A stretch of 64,000 nucleotides of DNA from Helicobacter saguini. GTDB taxonomy: Bacteria > Campylobacterota > Campylobacteria > Campylobacterales > Helicobacteraceae. Under the pieces are notes generated by a model, which did no database searches, was not told the DNA's origin, and saw only the letters and a program-made list of their open reading frames with translations. A program made the position numbers and the translations under genes. Below are positions 53,301 to 62,862 of the stretch, in pieces; position 1 is the stretch's first letter, and the number at the start of each line of letters is the position of its first letter. The DNA is taken from contig NZ_JRMP02000006.1 in assembly GCF_000762875.2 (NCBI RefSeq), positions 62,001 to 126,000 of the forward strand, written 5' to 3'.

Positions 53301-55405
53301 TTTTCTAATTCTAGCAAGGCTGTTTTTGCGTTTTGCTCGCTACTTTTGCAATATTTAGCTAATGTCCTAGGAGTTAAAAATAGGCTATCTTTATATGTTT
53401 TATTTTCTATTTTCAAGCGATTATTTAAAGCATTTGCTAAATTTTCTATATTGCTAAAAGATACAGAATTTTTTATGATTTTAGATTCTATATCGCTAAA
53501 ATCATCATTGCTAAAAAGCACTTTGCATTCACATTCTTTTCCATCGCGACTACCACGACCGCTCTCTTGCAGATAGGATTCTAAACTATCGCTTAATGTG
53601 TAGTGAATAACGCTTCTAATATTTTTCTTATCAATGCCCATACCAAAGGCAGATGTGGCAATGACAATATCAATTTTATCATCCATAAAATCTTTTAAAA
53701 TCTGTGTTTTATTTCTTATATTTTTAGAATCTAATTTAGATTCTATATCCTTATCTAAATTCGCATAAAAAGATTCTATAACTTTATCTTTATATTTTTT
53801 TTGCAATTTTATTTTTAGCTCTTTGCAATCATTAATGCTAAGTGGCGTGTATATCAGCATAGGAGCGTGTTTATTTGGCTTTAGCTCTTCTATTATTTCG
53901 CATAATTTTTCAAATTTAGATTCTATATTTTCACAAAAAATTGCACTATATTTTAGCTCATTTCTTTTTTTAGCTTTATTTATTATTTCTAAATTTATAT
54001 CTAATTTTTCTTTAAAATGGCTTTTTATTTCATTTATCGCTTCTTTTTTACAAGTCGCACTAAATAAAGAAATAGGAATTTTGTATCTTGTTTCTTTAGA
54101 ATCTAATTTAAATTCTGTATTTTCTAGCTCATTAATTGTATGTGAAATAAAAAAATAATCATGCCTAAAATCATGCCCCCAAGTGCTAATACAATGTGCC
54201 TCATCAATGATAAAACGAGCAATAATTCTAGCTCTAAGTGCATAAAATATAGAATTATTTCTTAAAGATTCTGGCGCTATAAATAATAAATCGATATTTC
54301 CATTTTTAATATTTTCTAAAATTTCTTTCTTTTTTATAGAATCTAAGTCGCCATGATAGGCTTTCACATTAAAATTTTTTATATCTTTAAAGCTATTATA
54401 ATGGCTTTGCATTAATGCTTTAAGTGGCGAAATTACCACATTTAAGCCCTTGTAAGATTTAGTGGCAATTAAAGCTGGTAACATAAAACATAAAGTTTTC
54501 CCACCGCTAGTTTGCAATATTGCAAATGTTGAATTTTTAGCGTTATTTTTTAAACTAGATTCTATAATTTCTTTTTGATTAAATTTAAAAGTTTTAAAAT
54601 CTTTTAGAATCTGTTTTGCATTAGATTCTAAATCTTTGATATAATTAGTATTAAAAGTTAGCTTTTGTAGAATTTCAATAACTTTATAATGATTTTCTAA
54701 AATATATCTAGAAATGGATAAATTATCATTTTTTTGGAGTAAAAATGACAAACATAAAGCTAATTCTAAATTATATTTTTTAGAATCTAGCATTTCTTTT
54801 AAATAATTAACATCTTTGATTCTATGTTTTTTATCAAGTTTTTTAATATTTTCATATATTTTTTGTACTATTTTAGAATCTAATTTAATCTTTTTATATG
54901 AAAAATAACCCTTAAAATATTTATTTTCAAATAATAAAAATATAAAAATTTCTTTTAAGTTAGATTCTAAATTATCAAACTTTTTATCAATTTTATTAAA
55001 TTTTTCATAAGTTTCAACGCAGTCTTTAAATGGATTATTTTTAGAATCTTTATCTTTTTTATATGCTTTTTCTAGAGCGTGTTTTTCACACGGGCTTAAT
55101 AAAAGCGAAACATACAAAGTGTCAATTATTTCCTTAGAATTTAGCCTATTTTTAAGAAATGAAAAATTATGTATTTTATTAGAATCTAACCTGCTTTTAA
55201 GAAATGGCAAATCATGCTTTATAAAATTATGCCCACAAATATATTCTATATTATATTTTTGCAGAATATCATTTATCTTTTTTATAGAATCTTTACCTTT
55301 AAAATATGACTGAGACTCTTTATCAAATTTTTTATTATCAATAAAGATTCCATATTCATTAGAATCTACCTCAATATCAATAAACGCAATTTTTGACACA
55401 CCCAC
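50372..55405 (-). CDS. Giant fusion of DEDD-type exonuclease, RecQ helicase and UvrD-like helicase
   Basis: Predicted DNA-processing machine of 1677 residues. Residues 1-90 look like a 3'-5' exonuclease (IAFIDIEVDSNEYGIF, YICGHNFIKHDLPFLK). A RecQ superfamily-2 helicase follows: Walker A region LQTSGGKTLCFMLPA (about 293-307), IDEAHCISTWGHDFRHD (from about 399) and QESGRGSRDGKEC (about 620). A superfamily-1 UvrD/PcrA helicase is at the C-terminus: LARAGSGKTEILTRKIL (about 1073-1089), AIDELQDID, INYRSLKNIISFAN, STMHKAKGLEFDIVYFG and IYMAITRAKENLNIHI (about 1475-1490). The last 150 residues are unrecognised. The start is GTG 55405 after AAGG. It lies directly downstream of recA. Similar RecQ-UvrD fusions occur in Bacteroidetes; an antiphage or recombination role is inference. 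Confidence 0.85.
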   Translation of the reverse strand: MGVSKIAFIDIEVDSNEYGIFIDNKKFDKESQSYFKGKDSIKKINDILQKYNIEYICGHNFIKHDLPFLKSRLDSNKIHNFSFLKNRLNSKEIIDTLYVSLLLSPCEKHALEKAYKKDKDSKNNPFKDCVETYEKFNKIDKKFDNLESNLKEIFIFLLFENKYFKGYFSYKKIKLDSKIVQKIYENIKKLDKKHRIKDVNYLKEMLDSKKYNLELALCLSFLLQKNDNLSISRYILENHYKVIEILQKLTFNTNYIKDLESNAKQILKDFKTFKFNQKEIIESSLKNNAKNSTFAILQTSGGKTLCFMLPALIATKSYKGLNVVISPLKALMQSHYNSFKDIKNFNVKAYHGDLDSIKKKEILENIKNGNIDLLFIAPESLRNNSIFYALRARIIARFIIDEAHCISTWGHDFRHDYFFISHTINELENTEFKLDSKETRYKIPISLFSATCKKEAINEIKSHFKEKLDINLEIINKAKKRNELKYSAIFCENIESKFEKLCEIIEELKPNKHAPMLIYTPLSINDCKELKIKLQKKYKDKVIESFYANLDKDIESKLDSKNIRNKTQILKDFMDDKIDIVIATSAFGMGIDKKNIRSVIHYTLSDSLESYLQESGRGSRDGKECECKVLFSNDDFSDIESKIIKNSVSFSNIENLANALNNRLKIENKTYKDSLFLTPRTLAKYCKSSEQNAKTALLELEKLQFLKRKKDYINVFATSINIENTNIDSIKTLKFKNGEIMNEKIRKYMIEFMQYLLNLKEINEVEIEKAFIDLSLPREYINDILSELKAHKFIEYKNDISIFYNKSVKEKLNEYIQLENFLLDSIRNAKDNKINFKSLRNPQDANFNDINLYKNILKSFSFLDNFLENNTKDSKIFEIIESKKFSCKFNLDNFNELSQMLKKRQELCEYIVDFLDKKKEDSKKTSEIIFCELEMLESFNKDFSSKVSQSGLHSCLNILEHLESNNIRLNKSCIFSYKRYEIQILKNIEYTPKLYEENLGKYYKNKLDSIYIFKDFLERLSKDSNNIDNFITDYFELEMKSFKEKYIKDSKIEILYDNLNEKQKNILNTNGSMVILARAGSGKTEILTRKILKILSENKDKKILMLTHQNSTLNSFKARIYTRLKELNLSNNNIEISTIHKFALNILGKNLDSMETPSNTKAIIEATKILQESESNLEYDIFAIDELQDIDSKFYHFFKAIYDKMPSSREFIGVGDTLQMINDYDNESGENSIENKEKYIQNIINGFMESSDKKFHTKPLNINYRSLKNIISFANLYKNKYIDENIESNMESNTQNNGKINITYYKNDYMINIANILDSQLKNSKNQGKSFGIFFRENEEVDEFCEILNAKDISFRVLKSKTHKSNNSFSVIKLVEFQDFLNLLKEKSYKDSKKEILQKYKNTQNYQLLQNAFEIYELDFRDNFYEFIKYQDLYSLQTHANVTISTMHKAKGLEFDIVYFGLKELITTKGKKIDNAFEIRLIYMAITRAKENLNIHILDSKNLESYKKIEFIESNDNINIKDYRNIYFNKADKISFIMGLRDVVLTRMEHIEKPEKIYKKTHIREMVKESENNGKYTLIIKVNVGDEIKVKEGKYYLSDYTISNGKKICYYHKVYYFYKYDYIIAVSSNELIKKIEDNEKMGYKLDSKAKVMYIVDYYDDKTNKTYTQILCQITMTK

Positions 55406-55452
55406 ACTTTGCCTTTTAGAATCTATCTTTTTAGATTCTAACCTTTAGAATC

Positions 55453-56583
55453 TTATTTACCCTTTTTACTCTCTTTTGTAGAATCTTTTGATGTTTCTTT
55501 TGGTGCTTTTTCTGCGGTGGCGATTTCTTTTTCATTCGCGTTTATTTCCTCATCCTCTGGCTCATCTGGCAAGGGCATTATCTCATCGCTCGTGCCGATT
55601 TGCTCTTTTATCTTATTTGCGATTTCATTTGCAATGTCCTTATTTTCTTTCAAAAACACTTTCGCATTCTCACGCCCCTGCCCTATTTTCTTATCGCCGT
55701 AACTTAGCCACGCCCCGCTTTTATCGATAATATCAAGCTTTACGCCATAGTCGATGATTTCGCCCTCCCTACTAATGCCCTCGCCAAACATAATATCAAA
55801 CTCAGCCTCGCGAAATGGCGGTGCAACCTTATTTTTTACGACTTTAACCTTAGCGCGATTGCCGATAATGCTGTCATTTTGCTTTAGCGTGGCAATTTTT
55901 CTAATATCAAGGCGCACACTTGCATAAAACTTTAGTGCATTCCCACCAGTGGTGGTTTCTGGGCTGCCATAGCCCATCATACCGATTTTCATACGAATTT
56001 GATTGATAAAAATTAACGTGGTATTCATCTTATAAAGCACACTCGTAATCTTGCGAAGTGCGTGGCTCATAAGACGCGCTTGAAGCCCGACATGCTGGTC
56101 GCCCATATCCCCGTCAATCTCAGCCTTTGGCGTAAGCGCGGCGACAGAATCTATAACGACCAAATCAACCGCCCCACTACGCGTAATCGTCTCTAAAATC
56201 TCCAAAGCCTGCTCGCCATTATCAGGCTGACTAACAAGCAGATTCTCAATATCCACGCCAAGATTTCGCGCATAATACACATCAAGGGCGTGCTCAGCGT
56301 CAATAAAGGCACACACGCCGCCAGCCTTTTGACACTCGGCGATAATCTGCAAAGATAGCGTAGTTTTCCCACTAGACTCAGGTCCGTAAATCTCGATAAT
56401 GCGACCCTTAGGCACACCACCGATGCCAAGTGCCAAATCAACGCCAAGACTGCCTGTGGAGATAGAATCTATTTTCTCAACCTGCTTATCACCAAGCCGC
56501 ACAAGCATTCCCTTGCCAAAGGCTTTGTCAATCTGCTTTATCGCGCTCTCTAACGCCTTAAGTTTATTAGAATCTATCGCCAT
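55453..56583 (-). CDS. recA: Recombinase RecA
   Basis: Homologous recombination and SOS-type strand exchange ATPase, 376 residues. Walker A GPESSGKT is at 67-74, Walker [21 protein letters not shown] follows, and loop regions [20 protein letters not shown] and [17 protein letters not shown] are canonical. The C-terminal tail is acidic, then [18 protein letters not shown], with a few dispersed-word codons. ATG 56583 has AAGGCGAG upstream. The next gene downstream on the same strand is the exonuclease-RecQ-UvrD fusion, 47 bases away. Confidence 0.98.
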   Translation of the reverse strand: MAIDSNKLKALESAIKQIDKAFGKGMLVRLGDKQVEKIDSISTGSLGVDLALGIGGVPKGRIIEIYGPESSGKTTLSLQIIAECQKAGGVCAFIDAEHALDVYYARNLGVDIENLLVSQPDNGEQALEILETITRSGAVDLVVIDSVAALTPKAEIDGDMGDQHVGLQARLMSHALRKITSVLYKMNTTLIFINQIRMKIGMMGYGSPETTTGGNALKFYASVRLDIRKIATLKQNDSIIGNRAKVKVVKNKVAPPFREAEFDIMFGEGISREGEIIDYGVKLDIIDKSGAWLSYGDKKIGQGRENAKVFLKENKDIANEIANKIKEQIGTSDEIMPLPDEPEDEEINANEKEIATAEKAPKETSKDSTKESKKGK

Positions 56584-56658
56584 TTTTCTCGCCTTTTTTG
56601 TAAATTTTTGTGAATTGTAAAAGGAGATTCTAGCATTAGAATGTTAGATTTTAGCAAT

Positions 56659-57675
56659 TTATTTTATTTTCTTCCTCAAATCTTCTTTTATCTGTAAAAC
56701 TTGGTCGATTATGCTAGGTGAGCCGCGTAAAAGGGCGTGTAATTCCAAATGATACACATTACCATTTTTGATGGCTTTCAAGTGCTTAAATGCCGCATTT
56801 GCCTTAAGTAGCTCGTCTTTGTCTTTCACACGCAGCCCATAGAAAATAATGTCAGGATTTTTGCCAATTAGATACTCGGTGTTTAGTATCGGCTTCTCGC
56901 CCACGACATCTTTTGCGATATTTTTGATACCGATAGTCTCTAGCACATCGCTAGGCAGGGTGTCGCCACCAAACACCATAAGCGGCGTCCCACTATAGAT
57001 AAAAACGCCGCTTTTGCCGATAGGGTCGGCTTTTATCTGCTCGACTTTCGCGTTAAAATCAGCGGCGACTTTTTTTGCATTCTCACTCTTGCCTGTTAGC
57101 TCGCCTAGCTTTAAAATGTTGTCGTGTATGGACTTTAGGCTATTTACAGGCAACATAATGGTCTTAATCCCATAACGCTCTAGGCTATCCTTTAGCCCCA
57201 CGCTATAACTCGTAATCACCACGATTTTAGGCTTCAAACCGACTATTTTTTCAAGGTTTGGATTTGTAAAAGTGCCGACCTTTTCAAGCTTGCTAGTCTT
57301 TTCCACAGGCTCGATATTTTTCATATCAGGGATGGCAAGGATGCTATCCTCCGCTCCTATCATATACAAAATCTCAATGCTAGCGGGGTCTAAAACGACC
57401 ATTGTGCCTTTGTTTTTGGCTACTTTAGAATCTGTTTTGAGCGCTTTAGAATCATTACTCGCAAGGGTTATAAAATCTTTGGAATCTACCTTTGCATTTG
57501 CCTTAGAATCTAGATTTGCACTTGTTTTAGAATCTAGTGTAAAATCCGCTTTAGAATCTACTTTAGATTCTATGTTAAAATCTTTGCTGATTTTAGAATC
57601 TTTACTCTGTGCCGCCCACGCACTCGCTCCTATCGCCCAAAATATTGCCATCACAACCACAAACAACTTTTTCAT
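56659..57675 (-). CDS. Periplasmic iron-siderophore/metal-chelate binding protein (CeuE/FecB-like)
   Basis: Substrate-binding component of a type III iron-chelate ABC importer, 338 residues. It has a signal peptide (KKLFVVVMAIFWAIGASAWA) with no lipobox Cys. The binding fold begins at GTMVVLDPASIEILYMIGA and carries LEKVGTFTNPNLEKIVGLKP, IVVITSYSVGLKDSLERYGI, NTEYLIGKNPDIIFYGLR and NGNVYHLELHALLRGSPSI. It resembles the CeuE proteins of Helicobacter and Campylobacter. Between the signal peptide and the fold lie about 70 residues of DSK repeats (NIESKVDSKADFTLDSKTSA...) written by the dispersed word, which forms an unusual flexible linker. The permease and ATPase are not in the window. Confidence 0.88.
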   Translation of the reverse strand: MKKLFVVVMAIFWAIGASAWAAQSKDSKISKDFNIESKVDSKADFTLDSKTSANLDSKANAKVDSKDFITLASNDSKALKTDSKVAKNKGTMVVLDPASIEILYMIGAEDSILAIPDMKNIEPVEKTSKLEKVGTFTNPNLEKIVGLKPKIVVITSYSVGLKDSLERYGIKTIMLPVNSLKSIHDNILKLGELTGKSENAKKVAADFNAKVEQIKADPIGKSGVFIYSGTPLMVFGGDTLPSDVLETIGIKNIAKDVVGEKPILNTEYLIGKNPDIIFYGLRVKDKDELLKANAAFKHLKAIKNGNVYHLELHALLRGSPSIIDQVLQIKEDLRKKIK

Positions 57676-57847
57676 ACTTCTCCTTTGAATCTTTTGAATT
57701 TAGATTCTATAACGTTATCATAAATTTTAATAATAACTATTAATTATATATAAAAAATGTGAATATTAACAAGATAAAAACATACAAATGCAAAAATATT
57801 CGAAAACTAAAATATGGAAATGTGGGAGTAAATCTAAAACTAAAAAT

Positions 57848-57874
57848 AATGTCTTTGTGTAAAGTAAAGACATT
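57848..57874 (-). terminator. Probable intrinsic terminator of the OMP gene
   Basis: A perfect 9-bp stem (AATGTCTTT/AAAGACATT) around a 9-base loop, 39 bases beyond the stop of the minus-strand gene at 57913. On the transcribed strand it is followed by ATTTTTAGTTTTAG, a T-rich tail. Confidence 0.6.
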
Positions 57875-57912
57875 AAATTTAAAATTAAAGATTAATTATG
57901 AAAGACTACAAA

Positions 57913-58479
57913 CTAGAATATAAACTTATAGCTTGCTTGAATCTTAAGTGGTGAATAGAATCCAACATCAAGTGGACCATTAATATTCCAACCTGTAATA
58001 GGTAACTTAATACCTAAATCAACTCTATTGTGCTCTAAAATATTAAATGTCAAACCAGCTCGAGCAAACAAAGGAATTGCTCCTACACTTTCTGTATCAA
58101 GTATAGTATATTGATACCCAGCACCTACACCTACAAACACACCCATACCAAATGCACCACCATTAATAAAATTAACAAGTGCATCCACATTTAAATCAAT
58201 GTCTATATTGTGGAATTTGTCAGCACCAGCACCTTCAAGGAACTTAGAATAATCTAGTTGCAAATAACCTCTAAGCCCAATTAAACCAAAATTTAGCTCA
58301 TATCCAGCGTTAGCACCTACACTCCAACCACCTTGTGTAATACCATTGTAAATAGGTAAGTCAAATTTACCACTGCCAGTCCGACCAGCACCTATATCAT
58401 AGCCACCTTGAACACCTACAAACACACCTGCTTGAGCGACTGCTACGCTCAATAATCCTGCTGCCAAAAACTTTTTCAT
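57913..58479 (-). CDS. Small outer-membrane beta-barrel protein
   Basis: Predicted eight-stranded barrel of 188 residues. The signal peptide KKFLAAGLLSVAVAQA is clear (cleavage about residue 17). Strands alternate, such as GVFVGVQGGYDIGAG, GWSVGANAGYELNF, LIGLRGYLQLDYSKF and GVFVGVGAGYQYTI. The chain ends LKIQASYKFIF with terminal Phe. AAGGAGAC is an excellent ribosome-binding site. The leader carries a 7-bp hairpin TTAATGC/GCATTAA (58503-58520). The gene has none of the dispersed word and its codon use looks optimised, fitting a highly expressed porin-like or structural protein. Confidence 0.85.
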   Translation of the reverse strand: MKKFLAAGLLSVAVAQAGVFVGVQGGYDIGAGRTGSGKFDLPIYNGITQGGWSVGANAGYELNFGLIGLRGYLQLDYSKFLEGAGADKFHNIDIDLNVDALVNFINGGAFGMGVFVGVGAGYQYTILDTESVGAIPLFARAGLTFNILEHNRVDLGIKLPITGWNINGPLDVGFYSPLKIQASYKFIF

Positions 58480-58578
58480 ACAAGTCTCCTTAAAATAAAA
58501 TCTTAATGCAAACGCATTAAACTTGCGACATAAATCGACAAAAAATTTATTTTTTTTAATAAATAAAACTTAAATCCC

Positions 58579-61500
58579 TTACGAATTAATGTCCGTTTCT
58601 AGTAAAAAGGTTGGTTCTATTTGGACGTATTGCGTGGAGAGATAGCGTTCTAGCTCTAAGTTTTTATTTAGTATAGGCAAGGAATATTCAGCGATTATTT
58701 CTTTACTTCTTAGAATCTTATAGGTGCTATGTGTGCTAAAATCGCTCTCACTTTGCATAATTCTAATTAATGTATAGATTGAAATATCGCTTAAAAACTC
58801 ATCTTCGCTCTGTGCTTTAATATCAAAAATATCAATGTATTTTTCCTTTAAATTAGATTCTAGAATCTGCCTTAAATTTTCCCTAGATTCTAAAAACTCG
58901 TGGCTAAAACTAACCTTAGTTTTTATATCAAGCAAAAATGCAATAAGTAGCACCACGCAAATATGAAAAAAATCATCTTTTTCATACACACGAATAATCA
59001 TATTATACGCTCTTTTAAACTCATAAATATTCTCACCACGCACACTTCGCTTTAAGTCATCTAAGTGCTGGCTGTAATTATGATTTAGATTATAAAGAAA
59101 TTCTACTTCATCCATACTTAAGATTCCACTAAAGCAGCCTATTATATCACTATACAAACTATTATTTTTAATAACACTATTTGGACTTGTAAGCAAAAGT
59201 TTTGTAAGCAAAATATTAGAGCCAAAGCTTGGCATATATCCGGGCAAGCACGCACGTGGCGAACCTGAGATTAGTTTATAAACATAGCACGCATTTATAC
59301 GCATTGAAATTTTTATATTATTTAGTGCGTAGTTCATTTCACTTTTATTGTATGTGAAAATACTAATATTTGAAACATTTGGCGAAATATTTTGTATTAA
59401 ATCAGCTAGTGAAGTCTGCACTACTTGCAATGGTATAAAGGCTTCCTTTGCCCTGTCATAAATATATTCATCTGTGTAAATTGTGATATTTTTATTGTTA
59501 TAGAACTTGCTTTGTGCGACCTGCAAATACGCATCATAAAAGTTATAAAATGAGCTAATAAATACAATGCCTTCCCCTTTATCCCACACCAAAAGATTAT
59601 TATTTGTATAATTTATGCAATCTTTTTTATTTATGATAATTTTTTCATTTATAGAATCTGGCTTAGATTCACTAATATCTCTAATACTCATAAATGGACA
59701 AGATTCTATAATACTTTCAAATACATAATAAAGTAGCCGTGAAATTCTGCCATCACTAAGCAAACTAACATTTCCTATCATAATATTTGCCGCGATAATT
59801 GAAGCTATCTCGCATATTGATAGCTCTTTAGTGTCAATAAAGATTCTACCGATATTCATTAATATTACAGAATCTGTTTGCTTTAAAAGCAATCTATATT
59901 CATACGCATAATATTTAAATGTATCAATTAGCATATAGACTTGCTCTTGCAATATAAAGGGCGGAGTTTGCGGATATATTTCTTGCAGTGTGACAAAAAT
60001 AGATTCTATATTTTCTTTTAAATTTCCTAAAATTGACGTGATAATATTAAAGCGATTTTGCAATATAGAATCTTGCAATACCTTAGCGTTTTTAATCTTA
60101 TCTTTTTCCCTTTCAGCATGCAGGGAAAATTTTGCAGGCATATTATTTAGCCCTTGAAGCGTTAGTCTATTTAAATCTTGCGGATTTAAATAAAGCACAT
60201 CTTCTAATTTATGCTTATGCAAAAGGGTAAATTTCATCTCTTGTAATTTATCTAAAAAGCTTTTAGATTCTATAGAATCTTTGCTTAAAGGCTTTTGTAT
60301 TTCATAATGAAAAGATTCAAAATTATATGAAGATTCCGCTAGATTCTTAGAATCTAACAAGGATTTTTTCTTAGAATCTTTATCTAAATTATTTAAAATA
60401 CTTGCCATTGTGTTACATTTTTTCTCCCATTCTTTTTTATTTAGCTCGATATTTATAAGCGAAAAAAGATTGTGATTTAGACTAAAATGGCTTAGTTTTA
60501 AAAACATTGCAAGATTATCACTAAACTTACTACTATAAAAAATAACATTTATAATTTCCTTATTTTCCCTTTTTAGCAATTTATAAAATGGATAATTTAA
60601 TGCCTTATTTACTTCAAATTTGCAAGAAATATTAGAATCTTTAATGATAGAAAATAGCAAAATATCCTGTGAAGTTACGTAGTATTCAATCACATTGCTA
60701 TAACTTTCACAAGTTGCAAGAAGATTCAAAAAACTTGAAATAATGCTATTTTGATGTGTAAAAATGCTATTTGGCAAATGGCTTTGCGTTTTTAAAAAAA
60801 CCTGCCTTTGATAGTCTATATCCATATCAACTAACCGCACAATAAGCCTTGCTTTTTTCTTTTGTATCAATCTTTCGCTTACTTCAATGATAGAATCTAG
60901 CATTTCTTTAGAATCTAAATGGAACGCAGGAAGACTTATACACACGCTAATAGGATAGCCTATATTATTAATACAACGCTCTACACTATCTAAAATAGGC
61001 ATAAAAAATTCACTATTAATATCAAGCGTTATTACTTTTGAATTTGCATTATTTAGAATCTGTGCTAGATTTTCGCTAAAAGATTCTATAAATTTCTCTT
61101 TACTTATTAAGCTTGGGTTTAGCACTAAATTTAGCGGATTTATAATAACGCCACCTAGCTTATCATTGCTTAGAATCTCTTTAATAGATTCTATAAAATT
61201 AGTAATATCTTTTTGCAAAGTAGGTAAAGATTCTAAGATATAAAGGGAATTTTGAGCTTTTTTATCAGTTCTAATTTTCCTAATATCACTTGCTAAAAAT
61301 GATTTTAAATGATATTTTACATCCATTAACATTAGCTTTTTTGGAAGTTTTAATCTATAAAGCAAGATTCTAAACATCTCAAAACTACTAAAAAAATGAC
61401 GGCTAAAAAGTGTATTAAAAATAAAATTATCTAGCACACCATAAAAATTTTGATTAATCTTAGAATCTAATTCAATATTTTTTAAGTGAATAAGGCTTAT

Positions 61501-61638
61501 TTGCTCGATAAAATCTAAGTCATCTTTACTCAAATTACGAGAGCGTAAATAAAGTTTTACATCTTTTTTTCGAATGTAGTGTCGCATTTTGGCTAAAAGT
61601 GAATTTGCATAATTTATGTCAAAATTAAATTCTTGCAA
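58579..61638 (-). CDS. PutA-like protein with degenerate proline dehydrogenase and ALDH domains
   Basis: A 1019-residue protein whose segments follow the order of bifunctional proline dehydrogenase/P5C dehydrogenase (PutA, about 1160-1185 in Helicobacter). KARLIVRLVDMDIDYQRQ stands where RLVKGA is found; SIFTHQNSIISSFLN and YYVTSQDI stand for the FTHK and ASHNI blocks. INIELNKKEWEKKCNTMASI matches the post-PRODH block, and IASIIAANIMIGNVSLLSDG the ALDH NAD region. The catalytic Cys block (SGQKC) is replaced by SKFYNNKN, and the C-terminal RQPFGG block is LPGYMPSFGS. Key lysine, arginine and cysteine residues are therefore missing. I infer a pseudoenzyme or a heavily diverged paralogue. These comparisons are from memory of H. 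pylori PutA. Confidence 0.55.
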   Translation of the reverse strand: MQEFNFDINYANSLLAKMRHYIRKKDVKLYLRSRNLSKDDLDFIEQISLIHLKNIELDSKINQNFYGVLDNFIFNTLFSRHFFSSFEMFRILLYRLKLPKKLMLMDVKYHLKSFLASDIRKIRTDKKAQNSLYILESLPTLQKDITNFIESIKEILSNDKLGGVIINPLNLVLNPSLISKEKFIESFSENLAQILNNANSKVITLDINSEFFMPILDSVERCINNIGYPISVCISLPAFHLDSKEMLDSIIEVSERLIQKKKARLIVRLVDMDIDYQRQVFLKTQSHLPNSIFTHQNSIISSFLNLLATCESYSNVIEYYVTSQDILLFSIIKDSNISCKFEVNKALNYPFYKLLKRENKEIINVIFYSSKFSDNLAMFLKLSHFSLNHNLFSLINIELNKKEWEKKCNTMASILNNLDKDSKKKSLLDSKNLAESSYNFESFHYEIQKPLSKDSIESKSFLDKLQEMKFTLLHKHKLEDVLYLNPQDLNRLTLQGLNNMPAKFSLHAEREKDKIKNAKVLQDSILQNRFNIITSILGNLKENIESIFVTLQEIYPQTPPFILQEQVYMLIDTFKYYAYEYRLLLKQTDSVILMNIGRIFIDTKELSICEIASIIAANIMIGNVSLLSDGRISRLLYYVFESIIESCPFMSIRDISESKPDSINEKIIINKKDCINYTNNNLLVWDKGEGIVFISSFYNFYDAYLQVAQSKFYNNKNITIYTDEYIYDRAKEAFIPLQVVQTSLADLIQNISPNVSNISIFTYNKSEMNYALNNIKISMRINACYVYKLISGSPRACLPGYMPSFGSNILLTKLLLTSPNSVIKNNSLYSDIIGCFSGILSMDEVEFLYNLNHNYSQHLDDLKRSVRGENIYEFKRAYNMIIRVYEKDDFFHICVVLLIAFLLDIKTKVSFSHEFLESRENLRQILESNLKEKYIDIFDIKAQSEDEFLSDISIYTLIRIMQSESDFSTHSTYKILRSKEIIAEYSLPILNKNLELERYLSTQYVQIEPTFLLETDINS

Positions 61639-61736
61639 TGTTTATCCTTAAAAATTATAGAATCTAAATAGCCTTAAATTCTATCATAATATTTAGTATA
61701 ATTTGGTTTTTAGATTCTATAAATTAAAGAAGAAAT

Positions 61737-62834
61737 ATGAAAGATTCTTATAATCCTAAAGAACGTGAAATGCGATTTTTTTATAATCTTAAAGGCATTA
61801 TTCGCCACATTACGCCACGTTTTATCCCACAAAGCCTTTTAGATTCTAAGATTAAGGGCATTTTTAAACGCTTTTCTTTAGAATCTTTAAAGCCAAGACT
61901 TGAATTTTACAATAAATTAAATTCTCATTTTGATATGATAAAGAATGCTAATGAACTCCCACAAAGCTGCAATTTTAACGAGCGATTTAATGACAAACTG
62001 CCAAGTGTGCCTAGCCGCCTAGCTAACCTAAAAATTGTAAAGCCAGACTTTGCCACTTTGGGCGAAAACTCCCTTAAAAGCGGCACTGCGTATTATTATG
62101 ATAGCTATGAGTTTAGCCGATATTTTAGCGACAAACTGCGGTGGTGCCATCTTTTCCACGATGTAAATGAGCTAGTTTCCTACCCGGCAATTGTTAAGTC
62201 GCGTCCTATTTTTCCGCATAATGAGACTTCTGTGCTGCTCAAACTTGATAAACACAGGCATTTTCATTTTATAAAAGATTCTATAAAATATGAAAATAAA
62301 AAAAACATCCTGCTATTTCGCGGGGCGGTGCATCAAGGTCATCGGCTAAATTTTTTTCACAAGCACTTTAGCAACAAGCGGTGCGATATAGGGCATGTCG
62401 GCAATGTCGCGGATTATAACAAGGCTTTTTTAAAGCCTGCCATGAGTATAAAAGAGCAGCTAAATTACAAGTTTTTGCTTAGTCTTGAGGGCTTTGATGT
62501 GGGGAGTAATCTTAAGTGGATTTTAAGCTCAAATTCGCTTTGTATTATGCCGCCGCCGCAAATTGAGACTTGGTTTATGGAATCTAGCCTGCGTCCTGGC
62601 GTGCATTACGGAGAAATCGCCCTTGATTATAGCAACTTAGATTGCGTGCTAGATTATTACCTTACGCGTGAAAGCGAAGCAAAAGAAATCATAGAAAACG
62701 CGCATATTTTTTGCTCGCAATTTTTTAACCCACACTTAGAATCCGCCCTAAACTTCCTAGTTTTACGCAAATATTTTTATCTATCAAACCAAATTGATGT
62801 CTTGCCAATCGAGCAAGAGTTGTATGAAAGTTAG
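61737..62834 (+). CDS. Glycosyltransferase family 90 (LpsA/CAP10-like)
   Basis: Lipopolysaccharide or glycan glycosyltransferase of 365 residues. The GT90 signature elements are KNILLFRGAVHQGHRLNFFH (from about 188), LKPAMSIKEQLNYKFLLSLE, GSNLKWILSSNSLCIMPPPQ and ETWFMESSLRPGVHYGEI. This is the layout of the CAP10/LpsA group, which adds xylose or glucose-type sugars. Unlike the other sugar genes here, no homopolymer tract is present, so expression should be constant. AAGAAGAAAT precedes ATG 61737. A radical SAM gene follows on the same strand 28 bases later. Confidence 0.88.
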   Translation: MKDSYNPKEREMRFFYNLKGIIRHITPRFIPQSLLDSKIKGIFKRFSLESLKPRLEFYNKLNSHFDMIKNANELPQSCNFNERFNDKLPSVPSRLANLKIVKPDFATLGENSLKSGTAYYYDSYEFSRYFSDKLRWCHLFHDVNELVSYPAIVKSRPIFPHNETSVLLKLDKHRHFHFIKDSIKYENKKNILLFRGAVHQGHRLNFFHKHFSNKRCDIGHVGNVADYNKAFLKPAMSIKEQLNYKFLLSLEGFDVGSNLKWILSSNSLCIMPPPQIETWFMESSLRPGVHYGEIALDYSNLDCVLDYYLTRESEAKEIIENAHIFCSQFFNPHLESALNFLVLRKYFYLSNQIDVLPIEQELYES

Positions 62835-62862
62835 AATCTAGAAACAATGTTTAAGGTTCAAT

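Noticed and set aside
58579-61638. Calling the 1019-residue gene a functional putA
   Set aside because: The catalytic residues of both dehydrogenase domains are not found at the expected blocks.
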